A stretch of DNA of 64,000 nucleotides from Bryopsis sp. KO-2023 (Eukaryota; Chlorophyta; Ulvophyceae; Bryopsidales; Bryopsidaceae): contig BSYQ01000005.1 in the NCBI GenBank assembly GCA_030272585.1, positions 2,480,001-2,544,000 on the forward strand, written 5' to 3'. Position numbers and translations under genes: made by a program. The notes below the pieces were generated by a model that did not search any database, had not been told where the DNA came from, and was given only the letters and a program-made list of their open reading frames with translations. Positions 1 through 12,511 of this stretch are shown piece by piece (the stretch's first letter is position 1; every line of letters begins with the position of its first letter).

Positions 1-145
1 CCTTAAAAGCCCAAAACTAAGCCCTTACCACGAAGCAAACAAGAGAGCGTCCTTCGAATCATTCAAAAGGTCTCCATCAGAAAACTTCCAACCCAAGAAT
101 GATCACATGTGATATGCCTGTTTGGGTTGGTTTTTTTCCCCACAG

Positions 146-430
146 GTTAAATCCTTCCCCAGTGGAGTGACGGTAATTCAGTCCAGCGCTCATGACGAAT
201 CAGAAGTGTGTCGAAAAATATCCGAAGTGGTGGAGAATGGTAAGAAAGAGGTCGGCGGTCTGGGAAGACCCATCACTGCATCTGACATAGCCACAGCTCT
301 GTCAGTCCCTGTGACCATTGCCCAGGAACACCTTCTGACCGCTGAGAACCGGGGGGTGTTGTGCAGAGATGACGGACTGGAAGGATTGCGCTTTTTCGAC
401 AATTTTTTCAAGTCTGCCCATGTTATGTAA
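146..430 (+). CDS. VPS36: VPS36 (ESCRT-II subunit), C-terminal exon only
   Basis: This is the last exon of vacuolar protein sorting protein 36, cut by the left window edge. It opens after a pyrimidine-rich acceptor (ccccacag) and runs 94 codons in phase 0 to a TAA. The encoded winged-helix region has the family signature of a short helix, a turn with AxEHLLxAExxGxLCRDD, then EGLRFxxNxF. VPS36 pairs with VPS22 and VPS25 in ESCRT-II, which sorts ubiquitinated membrane proteins into multivesicular endosomes; the winged helices hold the complex together. The GLUE domain and upstream exons lie outside the window. Bases 1-145 are intron or upstream sequence. Confidence 0.88.
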   Translation, partial: VKSFPSGVTVIQSSAHDESEVCRKISEVVENGKKEVGGLGRPITASDIATALSVPVTIAQEHLLTAENRGVLCRDDGLEGLRFFDNFFKSAHVM

Positions 431-2364
431 TTTTGGGATTGAGTGGTTGGGAAAATGTGGAGGAAACTATTCGGGCCAGTGGAAAACGAACTCTGGACAA
501 TTCTTGGTTATGGTGCTCGCAAAACATGACAGGGCCAACCCAGAAATTACACATTCAGAACTACAACGTTTTCGTCAGCCCACCATCAAACTAGCATCTC
601 TTAGAATCTGAAACACATGCTATTCGTGTTTCTTTGGTTGGTTTTATTCAGACCCTCCAAAACAGTGTAACTATTTTTGCAGTTTCACTTTGCCCCTCCA
701 GTTAGTTTTTTCTTCCAAATCTTGATTTATAACAAAACCTCACCGGAAAAAGATCCACCTCACTTTTCTTGCATTCTGCGCTCAGAATCGTTAGAAGTAA
801 CATGTGTTGAGTTCAGAAATGTTGAGCGTTTCGCTGCACCAAACGAGAACCTGGGTTGGCCTAGTGCATTACCAACAAGCACCAGCCAACCTTGAGGGTG
901 CATTACCATCTTGTCCGTCGCATTCCACTCGAGAGGTAAAGGAGAGTTTATCATTGATTCCAACCCAATCACAACCACAAGTACCCCCAACCAGCATCCA
1001 CCACCACCCTTGCCTCCCAATGATTTTCAACCACTGCATCCACTCCATTGATTTCAAATTATCAAAGGTACTGTTTTCATGATGATCATGAAGGAAGCGA
1101 AAACCGTTTTCTCATGAAAGCTCCACAACTTGAAACACTGCTTTGATGGACGTATGCATTCCCTGACATACATTCCCTGACCTCTAAAAAAACAGGCCAT
1201 CTTCAAAGAGAAACGAAAAGAAATACATGGTTTGAAGGACCAGAGTTGGCTTTTTTTCCGACTTTGGCTTCTCCATGTCTGGGGTATGGTAATGGTGCCA
1301 GTACTTGCCTTCTGCATGGTCTGTCGGTTTGCCATGGAAATGATGAAATGAAAATGAGTGAAGGTTAGTTGGGAACGACAAGTGACATTGACTTCAAAAG
1401 AATATTCTGGAATCATGGGTTTACAACAAGCCAGTTTATTTTCCTAATCCGAGACAGCGAATTCCTCAACATTCCCAGCTATGCAAGTTGGCTGTTATTT
1501 CGTCGGAACGAATTCGCTTCTCGTTTGTGGGTCAGTTCTTGACACCGCTAAGATACGATACTCCGCTACTGTCAAATTTGTCGAAACCAGGCAATGAAAC
1601 AATGACTTGCATTTTTTACATCCAGCATCATCCGTAATATCAACCATTTTTCCGGTGCATTATGTGTTACCATCCCCCCACCAGAAAGGAAAAAAGAAAA
1701 AGACCGAGAATGTGTGCGACAATCCTTTTCACGTTTCCGTATTTTCAGCACCTTTTTCTCTCTCTTTTTTTGTTTTGATCTTATCTGTTCTAAAATTTCC
1801 CATGCCCATAAGGTATTGTCGGAAAAAAACAAACACCGAAACCCTAATAAAACCTGCTGTGATTCACTTTTTCTATCATAGTACATCAAAAAGATAATTC
1901 AAAAAAAATTGCATCCCTCCACATTTTTTTCTTTTCTTTTTTTCCCTTCTACTACAAATTCTTGATGTCCAGACCTTCCAACTCCAGAATTTTTCGGTGT
2001 ATGCGAAACGGCCCCACAGTCAAATAATAATACTGCATTCACAAACCTCCATTTTCTTTTCCTGCATTTTCGGTTTTGGGGAAATTCCAAAATATTCCTG
2101 GGGATGGACACCCCCCTCGACCCTTTATGTTTTTCGACACACCGACTCGATATTTTGCATTGCAAACGAACCCTTGTGAAAATTTGTTTGCAAAAAACCC
2201 CCATCAACAAAAGGAAGACCAAAAACAGAAAGGAGGCAAAAAAAAGGAAATTTTTGTCGAGTGGTTTGGTTTCATGCTCTGAAAATCTAATCTCTTTTGC
2301 TTTGTTTTTCTTTCTTCTTCTTTTTTCTTCTTCTTTTTCTGAGCCGTTTTGTTGCATAAAAATT
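431..2364. other. Intergenic region between VPS36 and TK1
   Basis: About 1.9 kb between two convergent genes, holding both 3' ends. It is AT-rich with T and A runs, and no open frame has recognisable protein content. No RNA gene was seen. Confidence 0.6.
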
Positions 2365-5180
2365 TCATGGAGAGTTTGGAGGGGTCTTTGATTTTAGCAT
2401 GAAATGTTTTCTGCAGACGGGGACGTACGAATCTGCTCCCCCCACCAGAATCTCTCTGGAATCCGCCACCGTTCGAAAAGTGAAAGGAGCTTCGTTTTCG
2501 CAATACATACATTGAGCACACTTCTTCATCACTTTGTCGCACATGGGCAATAATTTCGAAATCGGATGATACCTGCAACGAGAATTAAACTCATTTATTC
2601 AGTATTATAATTTTTTGAGTGTGTGTGTTTGTTTTTGTTTTATTTTTTGGGAGGAGGGGGGGGGGGAAGAGCACGAGACATGTCAAATTCATTTTGAAAA
2701 TACAGCGAGATGATGATGAACGCCACCAGAAAAATTTGACAGAAAAAAATCGACAGAAAAAAACACCACCACCGAAGAGACGATCGACCTGGGATCTACG
2801 CATTTGTTTGTTCGTTTTTCGTCGAGCAAAATGTTATTTTTGGAACGTGGATTGAACATGTTTCGACATGATGCTGCTCTCTCAACCTGTTCATGAGTTT
2901 GAAGGGCTCCCTTCGGAAATCTCCATCCAAGCCAGCGACGTGCACTTTCTTCCCGTCGACATCAGCAGCTTCCGAGCAAAACCCCACCAAATCAGAAAAA
3001 AATTGGGCCTCGTCGATTGCAAGAACCTACAATATTGCAGAGATGGACCAAACAGAAAAACAAAGTGAAAAAAAATTCCATCAAAGGGGTAAAAAAAAAC
3101 AATTTTACCCGCTTCTGCATTTTTTGTCATACCGTTTACCGAACATGGGTGGAATGTGTGTCGATGGATAACACATATGCTAATATACAAATATAGATAT
3201 CAGCGTTTTTTTTCTGGAGGTTATCAAATCAGTTTCTTCTTAGGTTACCTTTGGGGTAGAGAGATAGATCTGGACATTGTGATGATACGGGTGGTGCATT
3301 TCTGAGTCAGACTATAACACATTTCCGTGAACGGGCTACAGTCGATCTTTTGACAGTATATAAACTAATTTCAAATTTCAGTACATATCTATTCTAAATA
3401 TATAAAACATGGATTTGAATGTGCGAGCACCGCCACACAAACATACAGTCAGTTAACGTATCTGTATGTGAATTTTCTTTTCTTCTTTTCCTTAATTTTT
3501 TAAAGTGCACACCTCGCAAGTCTCATACTCTTCAGGGAACCTTTTCTTGAATTCGGATAACTTGTTCACTGAGTAACATGCCTGCGGAAAAAAATCAAAA
3601 AAGCAAAACACAAACTGTATTACACTTCGTGGAATTCCCAAAACCCTCAATTTTTCTTTTTTTTTCTTGGAGGGGTCACTCCAAAGCTGAAGAAAAAAAT
3701 TCCGTTCAAAAATCGACCGAATGATAAAAAAAAACTCAGTGAATGATAACCGTGCCAAAAGCTGAAATTACCTCCCTACTGTACTTTTTTTTTTCTTTTT
3801 TTTTTTCTCAAAAAGCAGGGAAAAGAGACTTACAACTTTTCCCCCTGAATGACAAACAATGAAGGATTTGTAGTCTTCCGTTTCAGCATATCTCGAATCG
3901 ATCGACGATTTGATTGCCACCACTTTCCTTCCTCCCTTACAAAAGAAAAAAAAAATCAATAATTAAGCAATTGGCAGCAGCATCAATTCTTGTTACATGA
4001 AAAAAAAAAAATGCAAAAAAAAAATGTGTCCATGTTTTTATCACAAGCAAGAAAGAGAAAGGAAAAAAAAAACCGTAAAAAAATGACTGGAGATCCACAA
4101 CATCCAATACAACAGGGCTTCCTGCCCATACACAAAAAAAAGGGTTGGGACATTACATATATCATATTCGTGGTAACAAAACCAGCAAGAAAAAAACATT
4201 GCTTCCCGTACCTTCTCTGCAACCTCTATTCTGTCGATCAACGCAGTGGTTTTCCCGGAAAACATCGGACCAACAATCAGCTCTATGCTGCCCGTCCCCA
4301 TTTTTTTTTTACCATCTGTTGCCTGATTCTCTTCACCGTCTTTTTTTCCCTGTTCATTTTCAGCATCTTTTTTTTCCGGCTGCTTTTCGATAAGTGCCTG
4401 CCGCCCCTTCTCACGGTCCTCTGCCACCAGATGCTCTATTGCTTGATCCATGAAAACCTGGTACTTTCCCTCTTTCGGATCCTTAGCAAATAAATCTCGA
4501 CCACTACCCCTTGGCACTGGATCTGAAATGCAACGAGGATCGGGGAAGCACAGACACAGACACACACACAGACAAAAAAAAAATCAGTAGGAAAAACAGT
4601 AACCCTAACAAAGTGAGCCATGGACTACAAAAGGAACACGCTTGGTACCCCACCAGTGAACAATCAGTCTTGTATACAAGATACACATACAAACCAAATG
4701 GCATCACAGAGCCCAACCCACGAATTTTGGAGTAAGTTTTTTTTTGGGGGGGGGTTAGGGGGAACGTTCTATAGCCTTTTCAAGTGAATCGAAACTTCAC
4801 AGCACATGGTACGGAACTAATCCAAGTACTAGCTTTGTATTTTCTACACCCTGCCGAGTACAGAAAACCCAAGGCTACACCAAAGACCGCCCTACTACTC
4901 GTCCCTGCTGCAAGGATATGTTTCCCAAGAAAAACACGGAATAAACCAGCTGGGATTTCAAATCGACTCAAGCTTTGTTAAGGGATAGCGATAGCGAGAG
5001 CTCGTCTGGAGAACAAATCCTAGCCGAAATAAGCACAATTCTCTCACCTTTGTTATCGAACAGCGCAACAGGCTTCTTGAGGGGGCTTACATTTTCCTCG
5101 AGGGAACCAGCCACCGATTTCGCACGCCTCTTCTTGTTTTCTCTTCCGACGGGGGATTTGCTGCTCGCCTTGGACGCCAT
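2365..5180 (-). CDS. TK1: Thymidine kinase (TK1 family), 6 exons
   Basis: Phosphorylates thymidine to dTMP in the dNTP salvage pathway. Exons on the minus strand: 5180-5048, 4522-4212, 3935-3834, 3581-3513, 3026-2887, 2572-2365; all phases match and give 320 residues. The first ~130 residues are a charged, basic N-terminal extension (KKRRAK motif, then Glu/Lys-rich) with no domain. The kinase follows: P-loop GPMFSGKT, the Asp-Glu catalytic segment [21 protein letters not shown], then the zinc/lasso segment with a CxxC pair (CAQCMYC) and [14 protein letters not shown]. This order is typical of eukaryotic and bacterial TK1. An in-frame ATG 120 bp upstream (5300) would add an Arg-rich, organelle-type leader. 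The start at 5180 is the conservative choice. Confidence 0.9.
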
Positions 5181-6223
5181 CGGTCTGACAACTCGATTCA
5201 AATCCTTCGCGAAGCGATTCGGTTGGAAAAAAATACACCGTCCCGAAGAGGCGAAACCTGGAGTTCCTTGCAGAACGCGAAACCCGACGCGGTGTATCAT
5301 TCTGCTGAGGTGTAGAAAAGAGAAGATTCTGGCTCTCGAACAAAAAAAGAGTTATTGTCCACGTGCCTTCGATTTTTGTTCAAATCATGCCTCATGTCAG
5401 ACTGTTGATGTGAGTGAGTTTCTGGCACGAGTGATGGCGGCGGGACAGGTTTTTCAGTCAAGACGTCAAGACCTGAAGAACCAGGACCTGGCTGGGCCGC
5501 CACTAGACTAGGGACGGGACTCAGGGAATGCCAGGCGTACAAGAAAACACAAGAGGCCTCCACGTTCTCGCGAGGATCAAGAAATTGCGTGCTGGAATAA
5601 ATACATCCAGCCGTACATTTGTCCAAACAACAGATATCGATGCGAAACGATGTCCAGGCCATCAGAAAAATAAAAGAACAACACACACACACACACAAGG
5701 ATCGAAATTGTTGCTCGATCCCTGAAGTGTACGTCAGGTTCGCAGGATTGTGAAGGTTGCGTTCGAAGGATTTGCACGTTCCAGAGTTGAGCTTGACTCT
5801 TTTCCTTTGAGGAAAAACATCGCGGGAAGAAATTCAAATTTTTTAGCCGTTCTACGCATTCTTCTTTACAGCTTTGGGTGCGAGTCAACCGGGGAAGCGT
5901 GACAGTCGTCAGCTCATATCGCTGGCGAAACAAGGTTCAGAGCCTCTATTCCCAAGTAGCTCAACATCTCGTCATCGTTGTTAGTTCCCTCGCTGGTTTG
6001 GCACAAATTTGCGCGGTATCGAAAGACGTCGAGGGAAGCGCTCGATCTCTCTGTGTCTCTGTGTTTGTGCGGTGGGGTAGCCAAAGTGTGGATTCGAAGC
6101 ACTCCAAAACCTTGGCTCGTCCGTGAATCAACCGGGGCTCGGGCGTGCGAAATCAACCGTACTTTCCCGCTCTTTCTCATGGTCGCTGGCATCGATTGTT
6201 GAGACCTGGTTGCGATTTCACAG
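5181..6223. promoter_or_regulatory. Divergent intergenic region, TK1 / small DH-tail gene
   Basis: About 1 kb between two head-to-head starts, so it should hold both promoters and 5' UTRs. It is richer in CG than the introns. I saw no convincing TATA box or named element. A (CA)n run lies near 5680-5697. Confidence 0.4.
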
Positions 6224-6796
6224 ATGACGATAGAGGCGTATGCAATTAACGAGGATGGCACGGCGAAGGACCCCGCCGCCTTCAGAACCGCGCTTCTGGC
6301 GGATGAAGCGCGAATGAAGCTGGTCGACGAAGACGAGGAAATGGCAAAAGTGGTCAGGGGAGAGGACACCCATGCTTTCCAACAGCTCCTGAAAACCGCC
6401 TATGAGGTCCGTGTGCACGACGGAGCATGCTTTATTCACAATAACTTTCCATGAACAGGGGGTTTTCATGCAAGCAAACTACGGGACTGTGATGTTGGGA
6501 TGAATTTGCTGTGTTGGGTTGCAGTCTGAGAAGCGGCGGATGGAACGAAACAGGCGATGTTGGGCGGAAAGGACGATAGATGCTCAACGAGCGTCCGCCC
6601 CAGTGCCGAGGTCAGTCGATTTTCGCTCGGAGTCGAAGAAATATGCAAGGAAGTGTTCTGTTTTTTGTTGAGAAGATATGTCTGTTGCTGCCCCAGGGAC
6701 ACCGTTCAACTCTACAAGCAGTTGCACGAATCTGGTCTGCAGTACGGTCCTGCATTTCGCCTCCTTCGAAACGTGCACACCCCGGAGGAGCCCTGA
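6224..6796 (+). CDS. Small protein with polyketide-dehydratase-like C-terminal tail, 3 exons
   Basis: Exons 6224-6406, 6525-6610 and 6697-6796 join in phase (0, then 2) into 122 residues ending at TGA. Residues 1-61 are acidic and helical, with alternating Asp/Glu and Leu. Residues 62-90 are a basic, Arg-rich stretch. Residues 91-122 hold LYKQLHESGLQYGPAFRLL, close to the core motif of polyketide synthase dehydratase domains (FYxxLxxxGxxYGPxF). No catalytic His or Asp of a dehydratase is present, and the rest of that domain is missing, so enzyme activity is not expected. It may be a conserved small protein that resembles a dehydratase by chance, or a gene fragment. A donor-like site (aac|gtgcac) just before the stop leaves open further exons, though none is visible before STI1. 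Confidence 0.5.
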
Positions 6797-7379
6797 TACT
6801 GCACAAGCACTGTTCACCGAATGTTTCCTCAACATTCGCTGGTGGTGTTTTCAATTTCGACAAGCACTTTCACCAAATACATCTTCAAGATTCGCTGTTG
6901 TTTTTATCCTTTCGACGTCTGCTGGTTGGCAGAGGATGAGGGAGTGCAAGTGAGGGGAACCCCAACCACTCCAAAGCTACTTCCAGTGAAAAAAAAAGGC
7001 TATCTCGTTGTGAATTGTACCCAGCCGTTAAAATCAGCATTTAATCAATCATCAGTTCGCACACATTTCTGTTCTTTTTTTGCCACGAACATGTCTCTAA
7101 CATTTTCGTCCCCCTCTCCACTACAAACCAAAAACAAAAAAACCTGAAACTAAGTTTAAAAACTAAGTTTAGAATGGCGCCCCGTTCTAGCCACACTCCA
7201 TTCGCACTGCCCAAAAAATCCCTCACAGACTTGGAACAAGAAATCTGGGGGGAAAAAAAACCAAACCGCATCGCTTTTCCCATCTCCTCCAACGGCAGCA
7301 CGAAAAAGATACCTCTGCCCCCAAAACAAAAAAAAAAAGCGAACAAGAAACAAAGGGAAAGGAATGGTACTGGAACCGA
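6797..7379. other. Intergenic region between the small gene and STI1 (convergent)
   Basis: 583 bp between two 3' ends. It contains A-rich stretches and no gene that I can support. Confidence 0.5.
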
Positions 7380-10300
7380 TCACTTCATCTGGATGATCCC
7401 TGAGCTTATCAATTTGTTCAGTTTGCTCATGATTTGGGGATTTTTGAGATGCTTTTGGGCTCCGGAGGGGTCTTGTTCGAAATCCCTCAAAACCTGACTC
7501 ATCACAGGGTCCGTCAAAATTTGCTGCACTTCCGGATCGTTCATTGCCTTTGCTCGTCGCTCCTTCAGTTCTTCCTCAGAAACGTCTCCCCTTTGGTACC
7601 TGTTTGTTTTTTTTCAACCGGGGAAAAAAATATAAGAAAAAAAAAAGAGAAATAAAGGAAAACTACACCGATGGGATCATCTGTGTTCCAATAAGAAAAA
7701 GATGCATCCACATACAGAAGATTTTTTGGTACATTCTTTCGCCGATCACTGTGCTGGTCAATTTTCCATTTTCTGCAACCATCCTGCATATTTTTAACAA
7801 TAGAACATGGAGGGCAAAACTCCTCCAAGAAGATTCCAAAATAACTCCTCTCGACAAATTCATGCGTGACTTACTTTACCATCAATCTTTTCTTTAAGAG
7901 AGAAAAGGGGATAGGAAATTTTCCAAACCCTTAAATGCTTCGGGAGTGTCATAAGACTCACCTCAACATCTCGTTTTGACACCGTCGAAGGCCATCCTTC
8001 AATTCTTGGTTGTCGGGACAGTGTTCGAGCCCCTCCTGGTACGTTTTGAGAGCTTTTTCATGTTCTTTGGTGACCTCCTGCACGTGGCCCTTCCTCGAAT
8101 ACCCCTTGGGGAAATCGGGCTTCAGTTCGATGCATTTTTCCGCATCCTTCAAAGCTTCATTCATGGCCACCAGTTTTGTGTAGCAAGCAGCTCTGTTGCT
8201 GTACAATTTGTAAGCCTCCTCATTCACCTGTTTTTTTTTAATTTTGGGTCAACCCCGGCAAAACCAAAACAGCACTTCAAAACGCGAAAAAGCACTCCAA
8301 AAAGCGAAAAGGATCACTTGATATTCCCAAAGGTACTGCAATAAAGTTTTGAAGAAAAAAAAAACAACCACAAGTTTAAGTACCTATCACTTAAAAAAAA
8401 AACCCAAAAAAACGAGTATCTTCCATTTTTAATATAAGCATGCGTTAAAAAAAATTAAAAATTGTTGGTGTGCATTATAGTGTTTTTTAATTTGTCACTC
8501 ACAGCAGCTGGCCCCCGCTTTAAAGCTTCCGTGTAGTGCTTGACGGCTTTCGGGTAATCCATAGCTTTGAAAGCTTCGTTTCCTGCTTCCTTTTCCACGA
8601 CGCTCTTTTCCACGTCGATGTAAGCTTGCTCCTTTGCATCTTTCAGACTCCTGCACGTCCAAAAAGAAACAACATTCAACAAACACTTGAAACATATACA
8701 TCTGTGGGTTTTCGGCGGCTTTTCTCTAGGAATTTACAGAGCAGCAAATGGTTTTGCAGAATGTGGGGGCAGAGGACTGTTACGAGGTTTTCACAGGGTT
8801 GAAACCTGGTTACAGAGTTACCTAACAACCTGCCAAGGGATTAGTGCTCCAGACCAATTAAAAACAAAAACGAATAGAAAAATTGTTCCTAAAAAGGGAA
8901 CCCAATTTAAATATTCTTCTTCGCCAATTTGCGTTTTTGCCAAATCACGAATAAGTTCTGTTACATATTCGGCAAAATTTTGTGAACCTATGGGGAGTCA
9001 AGGCCATAACACATTTACATGAACGTGCGCTGCACTCAGCCTTTCGGCCTCGTGTGAACAAATTTCAATTTCAAAAAACATATATGGGTTCCACAATGAA
9101 CATGCAAATACACTGTGTTAATATCACTTTTTTGGATCAAGGCCCCATTGATGCAATAGACCGCTATTTAAAATACTTCTTCTGCTCTAATTTTTTTTCC
9201 GGGTTACATTTGCATGTGGAAAAGCTGCGTTCATTTCCCTTCCTTCACGATTAATTAAATAAATAACCACCAAATAAAGTTTTTGAAAAAAAAATAAAAA
9301 TAAGACTATACAATGTGGATTTGATGGTCTTGGTCCCACCTTTCAGCATCATTGAGCGCTTTCAAGGTGTCAGCATTTCTGTGTTCGGTCAGAGATTTGT
9401 TGAAGATTTTGATCGCTTCTTCGACTTCCCCCTTTTTGACGAGCGCTTTTCCTTTTCTGGTGAGCGCCCGAGCGATCAGCTTGTAATCTGCATGGATCTC
9501 CCTTCCAGTTTCGATGGCCTGATCGCAACTCTTGATGCATTCATCCAGTTCATCGATCTCCAAATAGACCGCTGTTCAGGGGAAAAAAAAATCAAAACAA
9601 ATCAAAGCTTGAGAAACTCAAATTCACCCCGAGGAGATTGCCACAGCCAATCGTAGCAAATCGTCATGCATATTCATATTCGTTGCAGGTCTGTTTTTTT
9701 TTAGCTAATTCACGCATGAATTCTCTAAACTGGTTTTGGTAAAACGATTGCTGATTTCAACGTTGACCCGTCCCCATCAGGATTTTAACCCGGGTCAGCA
9801 AAACCACTCAAATATTTGTACGCAAGAAATCGATTATAAAAAACAATTAGGCAATGGAACCTCTTCCCCCCCCCCCAAAAAAAAAAAAAGAAAACACACA
9901 CACACTCTCCTACCTGCTCTATTGGTCAAAAAAGAGATGTCTTTATCCCATAATTCCAGTGCCTTGGTGTAATGAGCGATGGCTTCATCGAACTTTTTCT
10001 TTTTGTAAGCCACGTTTCCAGCGTCCTTCTCTTTGGCAGCATCCACCTGTCGCTTTCGGCTGTCAGAATCTGCCGTATCTTCCTCCATAGAATCATCATC
10101 ATCGTTCGGTGATGCTGCTTCAGGCTTTCCCGCCTTCGATTCTTTCACCTCCTCTACCTAGAAAAAGAACAAAAAAGAAAGTAAAAACCTGGCAAAAATA
10201 AAAAAATAAAAATTGCAAGCAAGGAGGAAACAAGAAAATAAAAAACGTAACTGGAGGTGTTTTTTTTTTTTTTTTTTTTTTAATGCAGAGAAAGGAACGA

Positions 10301-12511
10301 AGGAAAACAGTTAATTGTAATGGTTGATTTACCATTTCTTCTCCCCTCTTCCGAAAAAATTTAAACATATTATGTAATGAAATCATCAAAATAATAGCAT
10401 CGAAAAAACAAGGATTAAATAATAATAACACCATCATTGCTTGACAGTTGCTTTATTCAATATATCAGTGGTGGCCTCCCTTCAAATAAAAACGTCTGAA
10501 GGAAGAGAGTGCTGCAGTTTTGGAAAACGAACCCCAGCATTGTCGGTGGATGGTCCCCCGTTTGTGTTCTCTTTCACGTCCTCTGGATTTGACGTGGCGA
10601 GACCGACTCCGAGACCAACCTCAAGAACCTAGCAACCAAATTAATTATTTCATCAATCCCCCGAACGACTTCTTTTCCAGCATCCAATATATGCTGCATT
10701 TCTTTCTGTTATAATTTTTTTTCCCCTCTCAGCTGCTCCGAAGCAAATCGGAAACACAAACATGACCAGAAATGCATACGTGCATTGGACTTTCAGACCC
10801 CGTGTGTAACAGTTGTTTGCAAAAAAAAATAAAATTGATATTAAAAACCGAAGAACAGATTTTGTATGAAAATATCTGGGGAGATGTACATGCATCCCTC
10901 CAAGCATTGGTGGATTTTCTGATCAGAAATCCAATCGTTTTGCCTCTTACCGCCATAAATTTTGGATCTCCGACGTATTTCGACATGTTTTGCGGACTCT
11001 TTTGCAAGTCCGTTATCATGCTCATGAAATCGGGCTGGCCCAAGAAAGCTTTGGTCTTGGGGTTACTCAGCAATTTTCCAAAGAAATCTGGGCTGGAAAA
11101 CGGATTCATGGGTTTGTTGGTAGCCGCCTCCACATCCTTCAATCCTTGCTGCAGCAGGGAGTTGTTCGGGTCGAGCTCCAATCCTAAGAAAAAATGTATC
11201 GAGATTTCAACCCAGCTTTTCTTTGTGCGTCTTATTTTTCCGATATAAAAATTGCATCAGGGGCTGAGAAGCCTCATGCACCCGGTGGGGTCTCCAGATT
11301 TTAATTATTATTTTTTCCCTCCTGAATTAAAAAAAAAACAATGGTTTGTTTGTTTTCTTGGTGAATTTTTCTTTCTCCGAATGCTCCTCTCTTTTCTAGT
11401 TTTGGAAAAAAGTTTGAGCAACACGTTGTTAAATAAGGAGCCCACCTCAATACATATTGTGCAAATAAATTATACCATAAAAAAGAAAATACATAGGGGT
11501 TGAATTATATCTGCATCACACGATTGTACCTCCCAGAATCGATCTGACCTTTTTTGTACTGTTCTTTTGCTTCTTCCAATTGGCCGAGTCCAAAGTGAGC
11601 GGCTCCCAATCTGGAATAACCTTTTGGCCAGTCCGATTTAATCTCCACCACCTGAGCAAAAAAACAATTCCAACGCATTTTTAAGTACAATAATCCACAA
11701 ACAAAAATGAAAGCTCCAGCTAGAAAAATGTTAGAAAATGTAGAAAACATGTTTTACCAAACATATATATAACCATCCAAAAAAGAACAAAATGAAGTGG
11801 ATGGATGGATGCACTGTTTTTCTGTTTTTCGTTATTATTTTCCACCAAAAATGAAATGAATCGAGGTGGGTGGTGTTGGATTTAAGAAGCTAAGTAACCA
11901 GAGGTTTTTATGAATTGCATATGGACAATTTTGAGAAAAGACACCCTGTAGGTAGGGCTCCTATCTTCTGTGATCGAAGGGGAAATCGAAAACATGGAGT
12001 CGAAACAAAAGAAACCATATGACTAAAACTATGCACCCGACTGTACCACCGCAAAAAAAAAAAAACACGATATACATGTTTTTCTTTCGCCCCACCTTTT
12101 TAGCGTCTTCCAAAGCTGCGTCGTAGTTTTTCAAACTGGCCTGTGGGAAAAAATAAACGGACCTTCAGTCATCAACGACAATTTGCAAGAGCGTCGTGCA
12201 CTAGAGGAAAGATTGCAGCGAAAGTCAACGCACCTGGGCCGCAGACCGGTTGCTGAAGAACACGTGGTTAGTTGGATCGATCTCGATGGCTTCGGAGAAG
12301 AACTTGATCGCTCCCTCGTAGTCGCCCGACGAAAACGCAGCGTTTCCTTTGTCCTGAGCGACGTCAAAGCATGGTTCGTGATCCAAAAAACCAAGAAAAG
12401 ACCTCCCCCATTTCCAACCAAACAGGATTATCTTTTATAATCCAGGTTAACTTTTCTTCGTCGCAACAATCGGAAAAAAGAACGGAGACGGACCTTTAGT
12501 TCTGCAGCCAT
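7380..12511 (-). CDS. STI1: STI1/HOP, Hsp70-Hsp90 organising co-chaperone, 11 exons
   Basis: Bridges Hsp70 and Hsp90 so that client proteins pass between them in the cytosol. Exons (minus): 12511-12494, 12353-12234, 12140-12096, 11651-11549, 11183-10951, 10628-10533, 10157-9914, 9571-9340, 8650-8503, 8227-7962, 7599-7380. Every junction keeps phase, giving 574 residues, the usual family length. Order: TPR1 about 7-106, DP1 about 118-172 ([16 protein letters not shown]), a weakly conserved linker with an acidic stretch, TPR2A about 236-363, TPR2B about 378-495 ([13 protein letters not shown]), DP2 about 505-574 with the ending DPEVQQIL and [12 protein letters not shown]. The first exon codes only MAAELK. 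It is divergent from MED25 across 398 bp that contain a heat-shock-element-like site. Confidence 0.93.

Noticed and set aside
6697..6796. A working polyketide synthase gene
   Set aside because: Only about 30 residues look like a dehydratase; no ketosynthase, acyltransferase or carrier domain is present.
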